Assembly: GCA_019633425.1 (NCBI GenBank)
Contig: WSUB01000155.1
Coordinates: 1-64,000, forward strand
Direction: 5' to 3'
DNA length: 64,000 bases
Origin: Tulasnella sp. 424
Taxonomy: Eukaryota > Basidiomycota > Agaricomycetes > Cantharellales > Tulasnellaceae
Shown: one piece after another, positions 33,831 through 44,340 of the stretch
Layout: each line of letters opens with the position of its first letter
How positions within the stretch are numbered: position 1 is the stretch's first letter
Notes under the pieces: model-generated
The model's input: only the letters and a program-made list of their open reading frames with translations
Databases searched by the model: none
What the model was told of the DNA's origin: nothing
Translations under genes and position numbers: made by a program

Positions 33831-34462
33831 TCATGATATTGGCTCAAAGAGCAGAGACTATAAAAGCATAAGGTGTTAGACTTGTCACTTTGCATCCCTG
33901 TCTCAATCCATTACAACTCTTGACGAGTCCGTAGCGGTTCCTATAACACCCATTAAATGTCTCCTTATCAGCGGATACACGAATGAGCTGATCTACGATC
34001 ACCGTGCCGATCAAGAAAGTGCAGCGTATTGGCCTATGGGAGAGGAATTGATTAATGTTATTGGTAGCCCCAACCCCACTGCCGTCGGTTCTGAGCAACG
34101 TTGCTCTTATGGTACCATCTCCGGCGAACATATGGTTCCATTGAGCCCCTGAATTCGCCGAAAATTGTATCATAGAACCATACCTAGAAAACTGTGACAT
34201 CGTTGAGGCGTTGCCGATTGTATCCGCTTTGAACTTACTTGTCCGTCCCAGGATTTAAGGGCCAGTTTGGCGAACATCCCTTGACAACAAGGGAATTTCC
34301 ACTTTCCTATTTGCTTAGCGCAGAAATAACAGAGGCTGGAAAGTAGCAGCCGAACATACCTGCAAACGGAGAGTTCAACCTAAAGTGTCCGCCTGAAATA
34401 AATTAGCATCGTTGGAATCGGCTAAGACAGTTCCCCTAGAATATATAGTGTAGATGTGGAGG
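33831..34462 (-). pseudogene. Gag-like unit 15, truncated at exon 3 by a MITE
   Basis: Exons 7 to 4 and the 3' part of exon 3 are present, closest to units 4 and 9 (exon 5 FSRYGSMIQFSANSGAQWNH). Exon 3 ends at 34,462 where a 414-bp transposon begins; beyond the transposon lies a PARP-finger 5' fragment. Exons 1 and 2 are absent. Confidence 0.77.
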
Positions 34463-34464
34463 TA

Positions 34465-34878
34465 CTGTACTATTTCGTTAATACCGGCGGCGATGGGACA
34501 TGGGGCAAAAGTCGTACTGGCGCAACCATACCGCAGGGACGGCGCAAGCGACTGGGACGTGGGACAAGGTTTGAGCGGAGCGGATGGTGGCTCTGCAAGC
34601 GCTGTGATTCAGTGTGCCGAGCAGCGGGTGAGTAGGATATGAGAAATGGAGATCTCCTAACTTAGATTTCCCCACGTAATTGTTTGCAAAGTGGGGAAAA
34701 AAAGGCTTGAGACACTTGAGATATGACTGATTTTCTCTTCAAGCCACGTTTTAATTACCGGCGGGGACACCGTGTCCTAAGCGGCGCGACCCGTTGGGAC
34801 CGGGGGACACCTCAAAAATTGACCGGACCGGATGGGGGATTGGGACATGGAACATCCGGTATTGACGAAATAGTACAG
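34465..34878. mobile_element. MITE-like element, 414 bp, 23-bp terminal inverted repeats, TA duplication
   Basis: The two ends (CTGTACTATTTCGT..., inward) form 23-bp inverted repeats with one mismatch, flanked by TA on both sides (34,463-34,464 and 34,879-34,880), as in TA-inserting cut-and-paste elements. Inside are repeated GGGACATGG/GGGACGTGG motifs and a hairpin TTCCCCAC...GTGGGGAA near 34,667-34,698. There is no coding frame of note. The superfamily is not clear. It lies exactly at the junction between gag-like unit 15 and a PARP-finger fragment. Confidence 0.82.
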
Positions 34879-34880
34879 TA

Positions 34881-35170
34881 TTCTTGAAGATTTTGGCAGT
34901 GACGCCAGATAAAAGATCTATGACCTTTCATAACGACGAGGGAGCCGAAGCGGGGCCTGTCCTTCGCGACGCCGCATACCGCACATGTTGGTTAGTCTTC
35001 CGAAGCAAGAAAGAAAGCAAAACAAGAGACAAATTTGCAGAGGACTGTTGACCTATTATGAGCGTATCTCAAGGTGGTTGGCATAGCGGGCGGCGGGATG
35101 CAGTTGGAGAAGAGGGCTGACCTTTGCACTTTGCTCTGTTACTGCTGGCGTATTCAACTCGGTACGACAT
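34881..35170 (-). pseudogene. PARP-finger 5' fragment joined to unit 15 through the MITE
   Basis: Exon 1 (35,170-35,122, ATG kept, MSYRVEYAS, AAAG|GT donor), decayed introns and the start of the domain exon (around 34,930-34,975), ending near the codons after GCVTP (CTTGAAGATTTTGG). Cysteines of the micro-exon are not recognisable. Related to the fragment at 14,257-14,534. Confidence 0.75.
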
Positions 35171-35561
35171 GTCTCTATACCGATTTGCTTGCGAGGGGAA
35201 AGAGAACTGGGCTGAAATGTCCAACTGGGGTGCGACCATGTGATTCCTCCACTGGCAGAGGGCAGTCGTTGTTGAGAGGATTGTGAGCGGGATGGGGTGA
35301 TGTTTTTGTTTGGTGTCAGTCCGTAACACAACATTTCCATGGACAACGTCATCCCTAAATTACGCATATGACGTTGACTCTGGCTCATCACAGGTGCACT
35401 TGTACTTAAGAAGGTAGTTTAAATGAGAATGAAGGAGATCGGTGGTACTGGGATGCTAAGGGTTTCCATATTGTCACGTTACACAGTCGGAACGAGTGCT
35501 CCGCATGACCAGCTAATCTTCAGAGCGGAACAATGTTGAAGGTCCCAACGAATACCACTTC

Positions 35562-36739
35562 TCATGATAGTGGCTCGAGGTGCAGTATCTTTCAATCAGT
35601 AGAAGGTGTTAGACTCGCCGCTTCGCACCGCTGCCTCAACCGATTGTGACTCACGAGGCGTGTCCGGAGATGCTCGCGACTTGCCACGAATAACTCCTTA
35701 TCGGCGGGGACATAAATTGCAGAATTCAAGAATGACGAAGTGACCAAGAAATTTGCATCGCATTGGCCTGGAGGAAGATAAACTGGTTAATGTCATTGCC
35801 CGATTTAGGGGCAACCTCAGCCCAACCCACTTCCGTCAGCTCTCAGCAACGTAGCTGTTATGTTACCATCCTCCGTGATCGACCATGTGTGGTTCCATTG
35901 GGTTCCTGAAACCTGGGCAGATTCCCACATAAGACCATACCTGGCAAATTGTGACCTCACGGAGATGTTGCGGGTTCTGTGGTAGCGAGCCTACCTTTCC
36001 GTCCGAGGACTTAAGGGCCAATTTGGTGCGTTTCCCCTGATAACAAGACTCTCTCCTCTCCCCTATTTAATTAGGGCATGAATAATATAGGCTGGGAAGT
36101 AGCAGCCGAACCCACCTTAAACATGAGAGTCCGAGCCAAAGTGTCGACCTCAAATATATTGGCTTTGCTAGAATCGGCTACGATCACTCCATAAATACCA
36201 GTGTCAATACGAATATATCCGCTTCTAGTGTGGTCCTCAGAGTCAACGCGAATGCGACCAATTCTCACAGTCACAGCTGATGGTGGTGGAGCCGCCGGCG
36301 TACGGTTCGACAGAGGACTGAAGATTGGGCGGTTATGACTCTCCTTGTCAAATCTGCCTTCGCAAATGAGACCTACCTAACCAACGCCGGCGCTGCGGAA
36401 GGCACGGTAGCTGGCGCCGGCGGACTTGCAGTAAATCCCCCCAAAATTGCGCGCCTCAAGAGCTTCCAGTCATTCTGAGTCTCCTCATCCAACGTGTCAT
36501 ACCACCGGAGTGCATTTCCTGAGAAACACGGGCACGCAAACTCTGCTATCCAAGCATGGTCTTTTAGCCTCCCAGCTGCGTAAGCGCGCCTGTGAACCGC
36601 CTGAACGAAGCCCTCGGCTTCTTTGGCACTCTCTCCAGTAAAGTTAAGCTCGTTGTAATCTTCTATGCTCGAAGGATACAGCTCGTAAGAACAACACGAC
36701 GAACAGGATCCGAATGGGCTCACCACTTTGACTTGCCAT
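35562..36739 (-). CDS. Gag-like array gene, unit 16 (intact)
   Basis: Seven open exons; exon 1 is ATGGCAAGTCAAAGTG. Exon 2: EDYNELNFTGESAKEAEGF, GRLKDHAWIAEFACPC, SGNALRWYDTLDEE (the usual Arg-Lys before AL is Gly-Asn). Exon-3 loop: DTGIYGVIV; exon 3 donor GTGGGT. Exon 6: TSSFLNSAIYVPADKE. The spacer 36,740-37,832 holds an isolated exon-7-like piece at about 37,312-37,420 and two sets of spacer blocks, so a unit has probably been deleted here. Confidence 0.73.
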
Positions 36740-37311
36740 CCGGAGTCGTGGTGGGACCTTCGGATGGAAGCCACGGATATATCGGTTCTAAGCCCCTTCG
36801 ACATCGAGGCCTCACCGCGTCTCAACCCCAGTGAACTGAGCAGTCGAAGCTAGATGATTGTACAGATCGCTCGAAACATGTCCGAGATGTCTCGGTACAT
36901 AAATCGATTTATCATGTTCACAGACAAAGGTATATTTAGTACTCAGTCGCTCAAGAAACGGCTTCGCTCCATGGCCGTCAGTGAAGAGTGTAGGGCGAGA
37001 GCGAGCCTTGCCGATCACGGACGGATGTGAGTGGATGGACATCGAGAGGCTTTTGTTTATTTTCAGTTCATGACACGACATTTTCATGGTCAACGCCATT
37101 CAGAGCGTTTTCCTTTCACAGCCTTAGCGCACAACGTTCACTCCCGCTGATCAACGGTACCCTCTTACTGCTGATAACACCCAAAATGGGAGTGAGGTAG
37201 ATGGTAAATGCTGAGGCGCTAGAGGCTTCCAGGTTGTCATTATTTCATATAGTCTGATCGAGTTCTCTCTATCAACGGCCTAATTATCGGAAAGCACCAA
37301 TATTGGGGCCA

Positions 37312-37420
37312 CTTCTCATGACAGAGGCTCGAGGCGGAGTGCCTTTTAATTAAAACGAGGTGTTAGATTGGCGGCTTTGTACCGCTGTCTCAACCCATTG
37401 TGACTCACGACGCGTCTTAA
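37312..37420 (-). pseudogene. Gag-like remnant (exon 7 and intron 6)
   Basis: About 110 bp matching the terminal exon (stop in CTCATGACAGAGGCTCGAGG on the plus strand) and following intron up to GACTCACGACGCG, then joined to spacer sequence (TGTCAACTTGACAAGGCACAG). It is the scar of a deleted unit. Confidence 0.6.
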
Positions 37421-37832
37421 GAAGCTAGGTGTCAACTTGACAAGGCACAGATTACCCAAAATAAGTATATACTTAGTGCGAAACCACTCAAGAGGCGGCT
37501 GGCTCCACTCCCATCAGCCAGAGCGCCGAGAGCGAGTTTGCTGATCACGAGCGTATGTGAGCGGGATGAAAGTGGGGAGATGATTTTGCTTGTTTTCAGT
37601 CCATGACTACACCAACAATGCCATCCCTAACTTCCGTATATGACATTGATTCTGGCTTAAAACAGGGGGGCTTGGACCTGAGACGGCAGTTCAAATGACA
37701 AGGAGAGAGACGGGTGGTGCTAGATGCTAAGGCCTTCCATGTTGTCATATTACACAGTCGGAAGTATTTCTCTCCATGACCAGTTAATCGTCACAGAGCA
37801 CTAGTATTGAGGGTCCCAACCTATGCCGCCTC

Positions 37833-39029
37833 TCATGGTAGTGACTCGAGTTGCAGTGTCTGTAAATCACCAGAAGGTGTTAGACTTGCTGCTTTGCACC
37901 ACTGTCTCAACCCATTGTGACTCACGCCGCGCGTCCAGCCAACCCTATTAACCCTCAACCACTCCTCTTTATCGGCGGAAACGTGAATGACATCAAAATC
38001 ATCAGGATCGTCCAGGACCGACGTAGTGATCATAAAACTTGCATCGTACTGGCCTGGAGGAAGATAAACTGATTAATGGCATTGCCCGATCTGATCATCC
38101 TTAGGCATCCTCAGCCCAGCTCACTGCCGTCAGTTCTCCGGAACGTAGCTGTTATGTTACCATCCTTTGCGATTGACCACGTTTCGTTCCACTGGGTGCC
38201 TAAATCCGCCGATGATTTAATCATACAAGCATACGTAGCAATTTGCGACCTCACGGAAGTGTTGTGGATTCTAGGGGAGCGAACTTACGTGTACGTACCA
38301 GGCTCCGAGAGCCAATCGCGTCCATGTCCTCTGAGCAATGCTATCTCCGCTCCCCTATTTATTTAGGGCATGGGTAATATAGGCAGCTAGAAAGTAGGAG
38401 CCGATCATACCTTAAACCTGAGAGTCTGAGCCAAGGTGTCCACCTCAAATATATTGGCTTGGCTGGGATCGGGCTACGACAGCTCCAAGAACAGGAGTCT
38501 CGAGACGAAGATATCCGGATTTGCTGTGATCCTCCGAATCAACCCGAATGCGGCCAATTCTAACAGTCACAGCTGATGGTGATGTAGTGTTTGATGGAGA
38601 ACTGGAGATGGGGCGGTTATGACTATCTCTGTCGAATCCGCCTTCGTACGCGAGACCTACCTGCCCAAAGCCAGCGCCACGGAAGGTACAGTGGCTGGCG
38701 CCGGCGGACTTGCAGTAAATTCCACCCAAGTTGCACGCCTCAGTAGCTTCCAATCGTTCTGAGTCTCTTCGTCCAATGTGTCGTAGCATCGGAGTGCCTT
38801 TTTTGAGAAACACGTGCATGCAAAGTCTGCTATCCAAGCATTGGTTTTTTTTTTGCCTCCCAGCTGCGAAAGCGCGCCTGTGAACCGCCTGAACGAAGCT
38901 CTCGGCTTCTTCGGCACTCTCCCTAGTAAAGTTAAGTTCGGTTCGTTCTCCTATGACTGAAATCTTTTTTGTTTGTAAGAGCAACACGTTGGACAAAATC
39001 CGAATGGGCTCACCACTATGACTTGCCAT
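37833..39029 (-). pseudogene. Gag-like unit 17, frameshifted in a T run
   Basis: Start ATGGCAAGTCATAGTG. In exon 2, after GRQK, the plus-strand run reads G then ten T where other units have TCTTTTT, a net gain of four bases that shifts the frame. An extra G near 38,468 (GGGATCGGGCTACG) shifts exon 3. The linker has lost several Pro/Ala codons. Exons 4-7 look sound. The spacer carries the TTATTACGCGCG segment and a type-2 module. Confidence 0.74.
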
Positions 39030-39044
39030 CGAAGGTCGTTGCAG

Positions 39045-39125
39045 GAGGTGGTAATCTAAACTTATTACGCGCGAGCTGACTGCTGTGAGACGTCGGAAGA
39101 CGTCAACAAGTCGTTGCAGGACGAC
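39045..39125. repeat. TTATTACGCGCG dispersed segment, copy 2
   Basis: GGAGGTGGTAATCTAAACTT followed by ATTACGCGCGAGCTGACTGC and GACGTCGGAAGACGTCAACA, immediately upstream of unit 17. It matches 13,075-13,125 and the inverted copy at 42,465-42,520. It contains the palindrome-like GACGTCGGAAGACGTC. Confidence 0.55.
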
Positions 39126-39359
39126 CTCCCGGACGGATCCACGGGGATACCGGGTTTAAGCCCCCGGGTACTGTGTCCCAACGCGTAGCCACCTTATGAA
39201 CCATGCAATGCCAACCTGACAAGGAACAAATCGCTGGAGATATACAAATCCAATATGTCTTCAAATGATCAAACTTATTATCTTTATGGAACACGATAAA
39301 TGTTTTGATGCTAAACCGCTCAAGAGGCGGCCGACTTCACTGCCGTGGTCACAAACGTG

Positions 39360-39900
39360 GGGCGAGAGCGAGTTTGTTGATCATTATGAGCGGACCTCGG
39401 CATATAAATGTATGTGTGAGTGGTTTCTTTGCATTTAGACTGCACTTGGGTTGTCTTGGCCATTTGGACACCAAGGTACACTGGCAGCTCCTATCGGAAC
39501 GGAGGCCGGTACATGGAGGTAGGGGAACCGGAGGGCCATACATCAAATATTCTACGAGATGAAGAGACGTTAGGGCGGGCACGAAGGATTGACTGAGGGT
39601 GTGCATTTAAATTTGTGGATTCGAAGTGGTGCCAATCTGAAGGGGCGGGGATTGGGCATCCATGGTCACTGTCGACGTTGTGACATAGATAGACAATGAA
39701 TGAACTTTCATGGGGCACGGTTGGAGGGATAAATCAGTGTTTATGTTGGGGCGTCTTGGCGGGCTGGGGCTGGGGAACTGTTTTGGTTTGTTTTCACTCC
39801 ACTACCAACATGTCCACGGACAACGCATATTGACGTTGTCTCCTTAAATGTACAACTGGGCTCAGAACACGTGCGCTTTTACTTGCGATAACAGCTCAAA
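39360..39900 (-). promoter_or_regulatory. Type-2 upstream module of unit 17
   Basis: Same block order as at 27,670-28,200 (TTTGCATTTAGACTGC, GGTACATGGAGGTAGGGG, CATCAAATATTCTACGAGAT, GAAGGGGCGGGG, GACGTTGTGACATAG), but the forkhead-like GTAAACAAA is not preserved here. No gene seen. Confidence 0.55.
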
Positions 39901-40028
39901 TGAGATTGAAAGAAATGGGTGTTGCTAGGGTGCTAAGGGCTTCCATTACACAGTCGGAACGTGTGCTCTCCATCGTCCCGCTGATCTTCAGAGCGCACCA
40001 ATGTTGAGATCCCAACGAATACCGCTTC

Positions 40029-41203
40029 TCATGATAGAGGCTCGAGGTACAGTGTCTTCCAATCAGCAGAAAGTGTTAGACTCGCTTCGCACCGCTGCCT
40101 CAACCGATTGTGACTCACGATGCGTGTCCGAATAGACCCGTTACGCGCCACGAATACCTCCTTATCAGCGGGGACAAAGATGGAACAACCCACAACCCCC
40201 GAAGTGACCAGGAAGTTCGCATCATATTGGCCTGGAGGAAGATAAACCAATTAATGCCGTTGCCCGATCTTTAGGCAGCCTCAACCAAACTTACTTCCGT
40301 CAGTTCTCAGCAACACAGCTGTTATGTTACCATCCTCTGTGATCGACCACGTGTGATTCCATTGGGTCCCTGAACCATCCGAAGATTTCCTCATCAAACC
40401 AAACCTGGCAAATTGTGACCTCACAGAGTTGTTGCGGGCTCTATACTAGCGAACCTACCACTCGGTCTGAGGACTTAAGGGCCTGTTCTGTGCGCTTCCA
40501 CTGATAATAAGGCTCTCTCCGCTCCCCTATTTAATTAGGGCATAAATGATAGAAGCTGGGAAGTAGCAGCCGAACATACCTGAAACCTAAGAGTCCGACG
40601 TAAAGTGTCCACCTGAAAGATATTGGCTTTGCTGGAATCGGCTACGGTCGCTCCAAAGCTACTAGTGTTGATATAAAAATATCCGCTTTTGGTGTGGTCC
40701 TCAGAGTCAATGCGAATGCGACCAATTTTCACAGTCACTGCTGATGGTGGCGGAGCTGCCGGTGTAGGGCTCACTGAAGAACTGAAGATTGGGCGGTTAG
40801 GACTCTCCTAGTCGAATCCGCTTTCGGATGTGAGACCTACCCGACCAAAGCAGGCGCTGCGGAAGGTACGGTGGCTGGCGCCGGCGAACTTGTGTTAAAT
40901 TCCGCCAAAATCGCGCGACTCAGGAGCTTCCAATCGTTCTGAGTCCCTTCGTCCAACGTATAATACCATACGAGTGCCTTTCTTGAGAAACATGGGAATG
41001 CAAACTCCGCTATCCAAGCATGGTCTTTTTGCCTCCCGGCTGCGTAAGCGCGCCTGTGCACCGCCTGAACGAAGTCCTGGGCTTCTTCGGCACTCTCTCC
41101 AGTAAAGTTAAGTTCATTATGCTCTCCTATGCTCGAAGGATGCAGTGCGTAAGAGGAACACATAAGACTAGATCCGAATGGGCTCACCGCTTTGACTCGT
41201 CAT
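40029..41203 (-). CDS. Gag-like array gene, unit 18 (open, altered exon-6 acceptor)
   Basis: Seven open exons; start ATGACGAGTCAAAGCG. Exon 2: GEHNELNFTGESAEEAQDF, KALVWYYTLDEGTQNDWKLL. Exon-3 loop: NTSSFGATV. The exon-6 acceptor has become TTAATTGG; the in-frame site CCTCCAG 15 nt on is available, removing five residues. Exon 6: TSGVVGCSIFVPADKE, close to unit 21. The spacer 41,204-41,880 has a TATA-like run at 41,392 and ends at the inverted duplication. Confidence 0.7.
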
Positions 41204-41391
41204 CCGGGGTCGTTGTTGTACCTTCAAGAGGGAGATACGGAGATATCGGTTCTAAGCCCTTCAATATCGATGGCGCAGTCGGTCCAACTTACGATTCACT
41301 CGAAGCTATATGTCAACTTGACAAGACACAGATCACTCAAAATATGTCTAAGATGTCTCCATACGGCAAATAAATTTTGTCACGTTCACAA

Positions 41392-41403
41392 AATATATAT
41401 ATA
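41392..41403 (-). promoter_or_regulatory. TATA-like element upstream of unit 18
   Basis: A run of alternating T and A within CCAAGTATATATATATTTTG on the minus strand, about 190 bp upstream of the unit-18 start, in the same context and spacing as the run before unit 13. Confidence 0.45.
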
Positions 41404-41879
41404 CTTGGTGCTAAACCACTCAGCAAGTAATGCCAAAGTGCGAAGGGCTTCCACGTTGCCAGATTGGATAGTGAAGACGAGTTCTCCGACGTCCGTCTAG
41501 CATTCAGACTGCACCTCTAGCTCCGTCGAGGGCTCACTGCGCACTTGAAGCTAAATCCCAACATAAGGTACACATCTCTCAGAATATGCCAAGATGTCGC
41601 GACACTGCAAATCTGTTTATCACGTTCACGGAGAGCGATACACTCGGTACTGAGCCACCCAAGAGGCGATTGGATCTACCAACATCGGTCAAGAGCGCAG
41701 AGCAAACACGGCACGAGTTACTCTTAAGTGGACGTCAGTGGATCGGTGAGGAAATATTTCCTTTTGGTCTCAGTCCATGACACAACCTTTACACGGCCAA
41801 TGCCATTCGAACCGGTTTTTTTCAGCCTGTGCATACGACGTCGACTCTAGCGTATTTCTTTCTATCTGGTTTGAACTGT

Positions 41880-42330
41880 TATCACAGGTAAAGGCGCACG
41901 TGTTCCGAGCCCAGTTGTACGTTCATGTAAAAGAGACAACGTCAATATGCGTTGTCCGCGGACATGTCGTGTAGTGGAGTGAAAACAAACCAAAACAGTT
42001 CCCCAGCCCCCGCCCGCCAAGACGCCCCAACATAACCATCTGTTTATTCCCCAACCGTGCCCCATGAAATTCCATTCTTTGTTTACCGTAACCCATGTCA
42101 CAACGTCGACAGTGACCATGGACGCCCACTCCCCGCCCCTTGAGATTGGCACCACTTCGAATCCACCAATTTAAATGCACACTCCCAGTCAATCCTCCGT
42201 GCCCGCCCTAACCTCTTTTTATCTCATAGAATATTTGATGTGCTGTTTCCCTTACTTCCATGTACTGGTAGGAGCTGCCAGTGTTGGTGTCCCCATGGCC
42301 AAGACATACTGTATATATATATTTCCAGAC
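41880..42330 (+). promoter_or_regulatory. Type-2 upstream module, inverted copy
   Basis: Reverse complement of the module at 43,680-44,215, oriented to serve the plus-strand unit 19. It contains TTCTTTGTTTACCG, the inverse of the forkhead-like motif, and CTATGTCACAA-like sequence. Confidence 0.55.
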
Positions 42331-42464
42331 ATCTGTTCCTTGTCTGGTTGGCATTGAATGGTTCATGATGTGGCTACGCGGTCAGGACGCAGGCACATAA
42401 GTACCGGGGGGGCTTAAACCCCGTATCTCCGTGGATCCTTCGTCCTGCAACGACTTGTTGACGT

Positions 42465-42530
42465 CTTCCGACGTCTCACGGCAGTCTGTCCGCGCGTAAT
42501 AAATCTAAATTACCACCTCCTGAAACGACC
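42465..42530. repeat. TTATTACGCGCG dispersed segment, inverted copy 3
   Basis: CGTCCTGCAACGACTTGTTG, GACGTCTTCCGACGTC and CGCGCGTAATAAATC form the reverse complement of 39,045-39,125, again next to a gag-like start codon (42,535). Confidence 0.6.
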
Positions 42531-42534
42531 TTGG

Positions 42535-42935
42535 ATGGCAAGTCAAGGCGATGGTTGCTCTTACCAAGAGGGATCGATCATAGGAGGACAATCCGAACTT
42601 AACTTTACTGGAGAGGGCGCGAAGAAGCCGAGAGCTCAGCGATGTCACAGTTTTCTAGGTATGGCTGTATGATAGAGTTATCGGGGAATTTAGGGCTCAA
42701 TGGAACCATATGTGGTCGCTCGCCGCATAACAGCAACGTTGCTCAAAACAGACGGAAGAGGGGTTGGACCTGCCACGAGATCAGTCAACGACATTGATCA
42801 AGTCCTCCCCCCATAGGCCAATGCCTTGCAAATTTCTTGGTTGGCACGTCGTTCGTATATCAGCCCATTTTTGTACCTGCCAATGAGGATTGCAGAAACC
42901 GCTACGGGCTCGTCGTGAGTTGTAATGGTTGAGAG
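42535..42935 (+). pseudogene. Gag-like unit 19, inverted (only plus-strand copy), internally deleted
   Basis: Begins ATGGCAAGTCAAGGCGATGG, intron-like sequence, then ATCATAG followed by the exon-2 start (NPNLTLLE after a frameshift). Within about 60 bp exon 2 jumps to the end of intron 4 and exon 5 (SRYGCMIELSGNLGLNGTIC), then exon 6 to about 42,935. Exons 3 and 4 and most of the capsid-like domain are missing, and no terminal exon follows because the inverted arm ends. Confidence 0.72.
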
Positions 42936-43034
42936 AGCGATGGAAAGAACACCTTCGGCTTTTAAGGACCCTACACTTTCGTCTAGTTTCAGAAAGCACC
43001 TGTATTCAGGACACCTACTCATATCTGCCAGTCC

Positions 43035-43470
43035 TCATGATACTGGCTCGAAGTGTAGAGTCTTTAAAACCACAAGGTGGTATACTTATCAATTTCCATT
43101 CCTCTCTCAAACCATTACAACTCATGACGAGCCCGTAGCGGTTTCCGCAATGCCCATTGAATGCCTCCTTATTGGCAGGTACAGAAATGGGCTGATGTAC
43201 GAACGACGTGCCAGCCAAGAAATTTGCAAGGCATTGGCCTATGGAGGGATGACTTGATCAATGTCGTTGACTGATCTGGTGGCAGGCCCAACCCCTCTTC
43301 CGTCTGTTTTGAGCAACGTTGCTGTTATGTTACCATCTCCGGCAAGCGACGACATATGGTTCCATTAAGCCCTAAATTCGCCGACAATCCTATCCTACAG
43401 CTATGCGTAGAAAACTGTGACATCGCTAAGCTCTCGGCTTCTCCACTAAAGTTAAGTTCGGTTTCAAGCC
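43035..43470 (-). pseudogene. Gag-like unit 20, internally deleted mirror of unit 19
   Basis: Terminal exon (stop at 43,035), exon 6 (FVHQPISVPANKEAF) and exon 5, then the same exon-2/exon-5 junction as unit 19 (LNFSGEAESLAMSQF). The start codon and exon 1 are absent: upstream of LNFSGE the sequence is spacer (GGTTTCAAGCCCCCCGG). Non-functional. Confidence 0.74.
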
Positions 43471-43679
43471 CCCCGGTACTTATGTGCCTGCGTCCCGACC
43501 GCGTAGCCACCTTATCAACCATTCAATGCCGACTTGACAAGGAAAATCGCTGGAAATCTATATATACAGTATGTCTTCATATGTCAAATCAAATTCATTA
43601 CCTTTATGGAAAACGATAAATGTTTGATACGAAACCGCTGAAGAGGCGGCTGACTTCATGGCCGTGGTCAAGAACGTGG

Positions 43680-44215
43680 GACGAAAGCGAGTTGGTTGAT
43701 TATTATGAGCGGACGTCAGCATATAAGTGTTGTTGTGAGTGATTTATTTGCATTTAGACTAGGCCAACGGGCTGTCTTGACCATGGGGACACCCAGGTAC
43801 ACTGGCAGCTTCTACCGGAACGGAGACCGGTACATGGAGGTAAGGAAAACGGAGGCTATACATCAAATATCCTACGAGATAAGGAGAAGTTAGGGCGGGC
43901 ACGGAGGATTGACTGCAGAGGGTGTGCGCATTTAAATTTGTGGATTCGAAGTGGTGCCAATCTGAAGGGGCGGGGAGTGGACGTCCACGGTCACTGTCGA
44001 CGTTGTAAACAAAGAATAAAAGGTCATGGCCACGGTTGGGGGGATAAATTGGTGGTTGTGTTGGGCCATCTTGGCCGGTTGGGGCTGGGGAACTGTTTTG
44101 GTTTGTTTTCACTCCACTACACGACTTGTCCATGGACAACGCATATTGACGTTGTCTCTCGTACAACTGGGCTCGGAACACGTGCGCCTTTACTTGTGAT
44201 AACAGTTAAAATGAG
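43680..44215 (-). promoter_or_regulatory. Type-2 upstream module of unit 20
   Basis: Complete module with TTTGCATTTAGACTAGG, CGGTACATGGAGGTAAGG, CATCAAATATCCTACGAGAT, GAAGGGGCGGGGAGTGG, GTAAACAAAGAATAA (44,007) and GTCCATGGACAACGCATATT. It is the right arm of the inverted duplication. Confidence 0.55.
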
Positions 44216-44340
44216 ATAGAAAGAAATGGGTGGTGCTAGGGTGCTAAGAGCTTCCATTACACAGTCGGAACGAGTGCTCTCCATTGTCCCGCTAATCTTC
44301 AGAGCGGACCAATGTTGAGATCCCAGCGAATACCGCTTTT

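Larger units (their letters stand above)
41880..44215. repeat. Inverted duplication of a deleted gag-like unit and its type-2 promoter
   Basis: The left arm (41,880 to about 42,935) and the right arm (about 43,100-44,215) are inverted copies, with a spacer of about 165 bp holding the 3' end of the right unit. Paired landmarks include GCACGTGTTCCGAGCCCAG (41,897) with CTGGGCTCGGAACACGTGC (44,168), ACGCAGGCACATAAGTACCG (42,391) with its inverse near 43,480, and the exon-6 block near 42,894 with 43,146. Both arms share the same internal deletion joining exon 2 to exon 5, so the deletion preceded the inversion. Confidence 0.8.

Noticed and set aside
34454..34642. A short open frame inside the MITE as a transposase remnant
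   Set aside because: 62 aa, no recognisable motif, and the element is too short; its repeats are structural.
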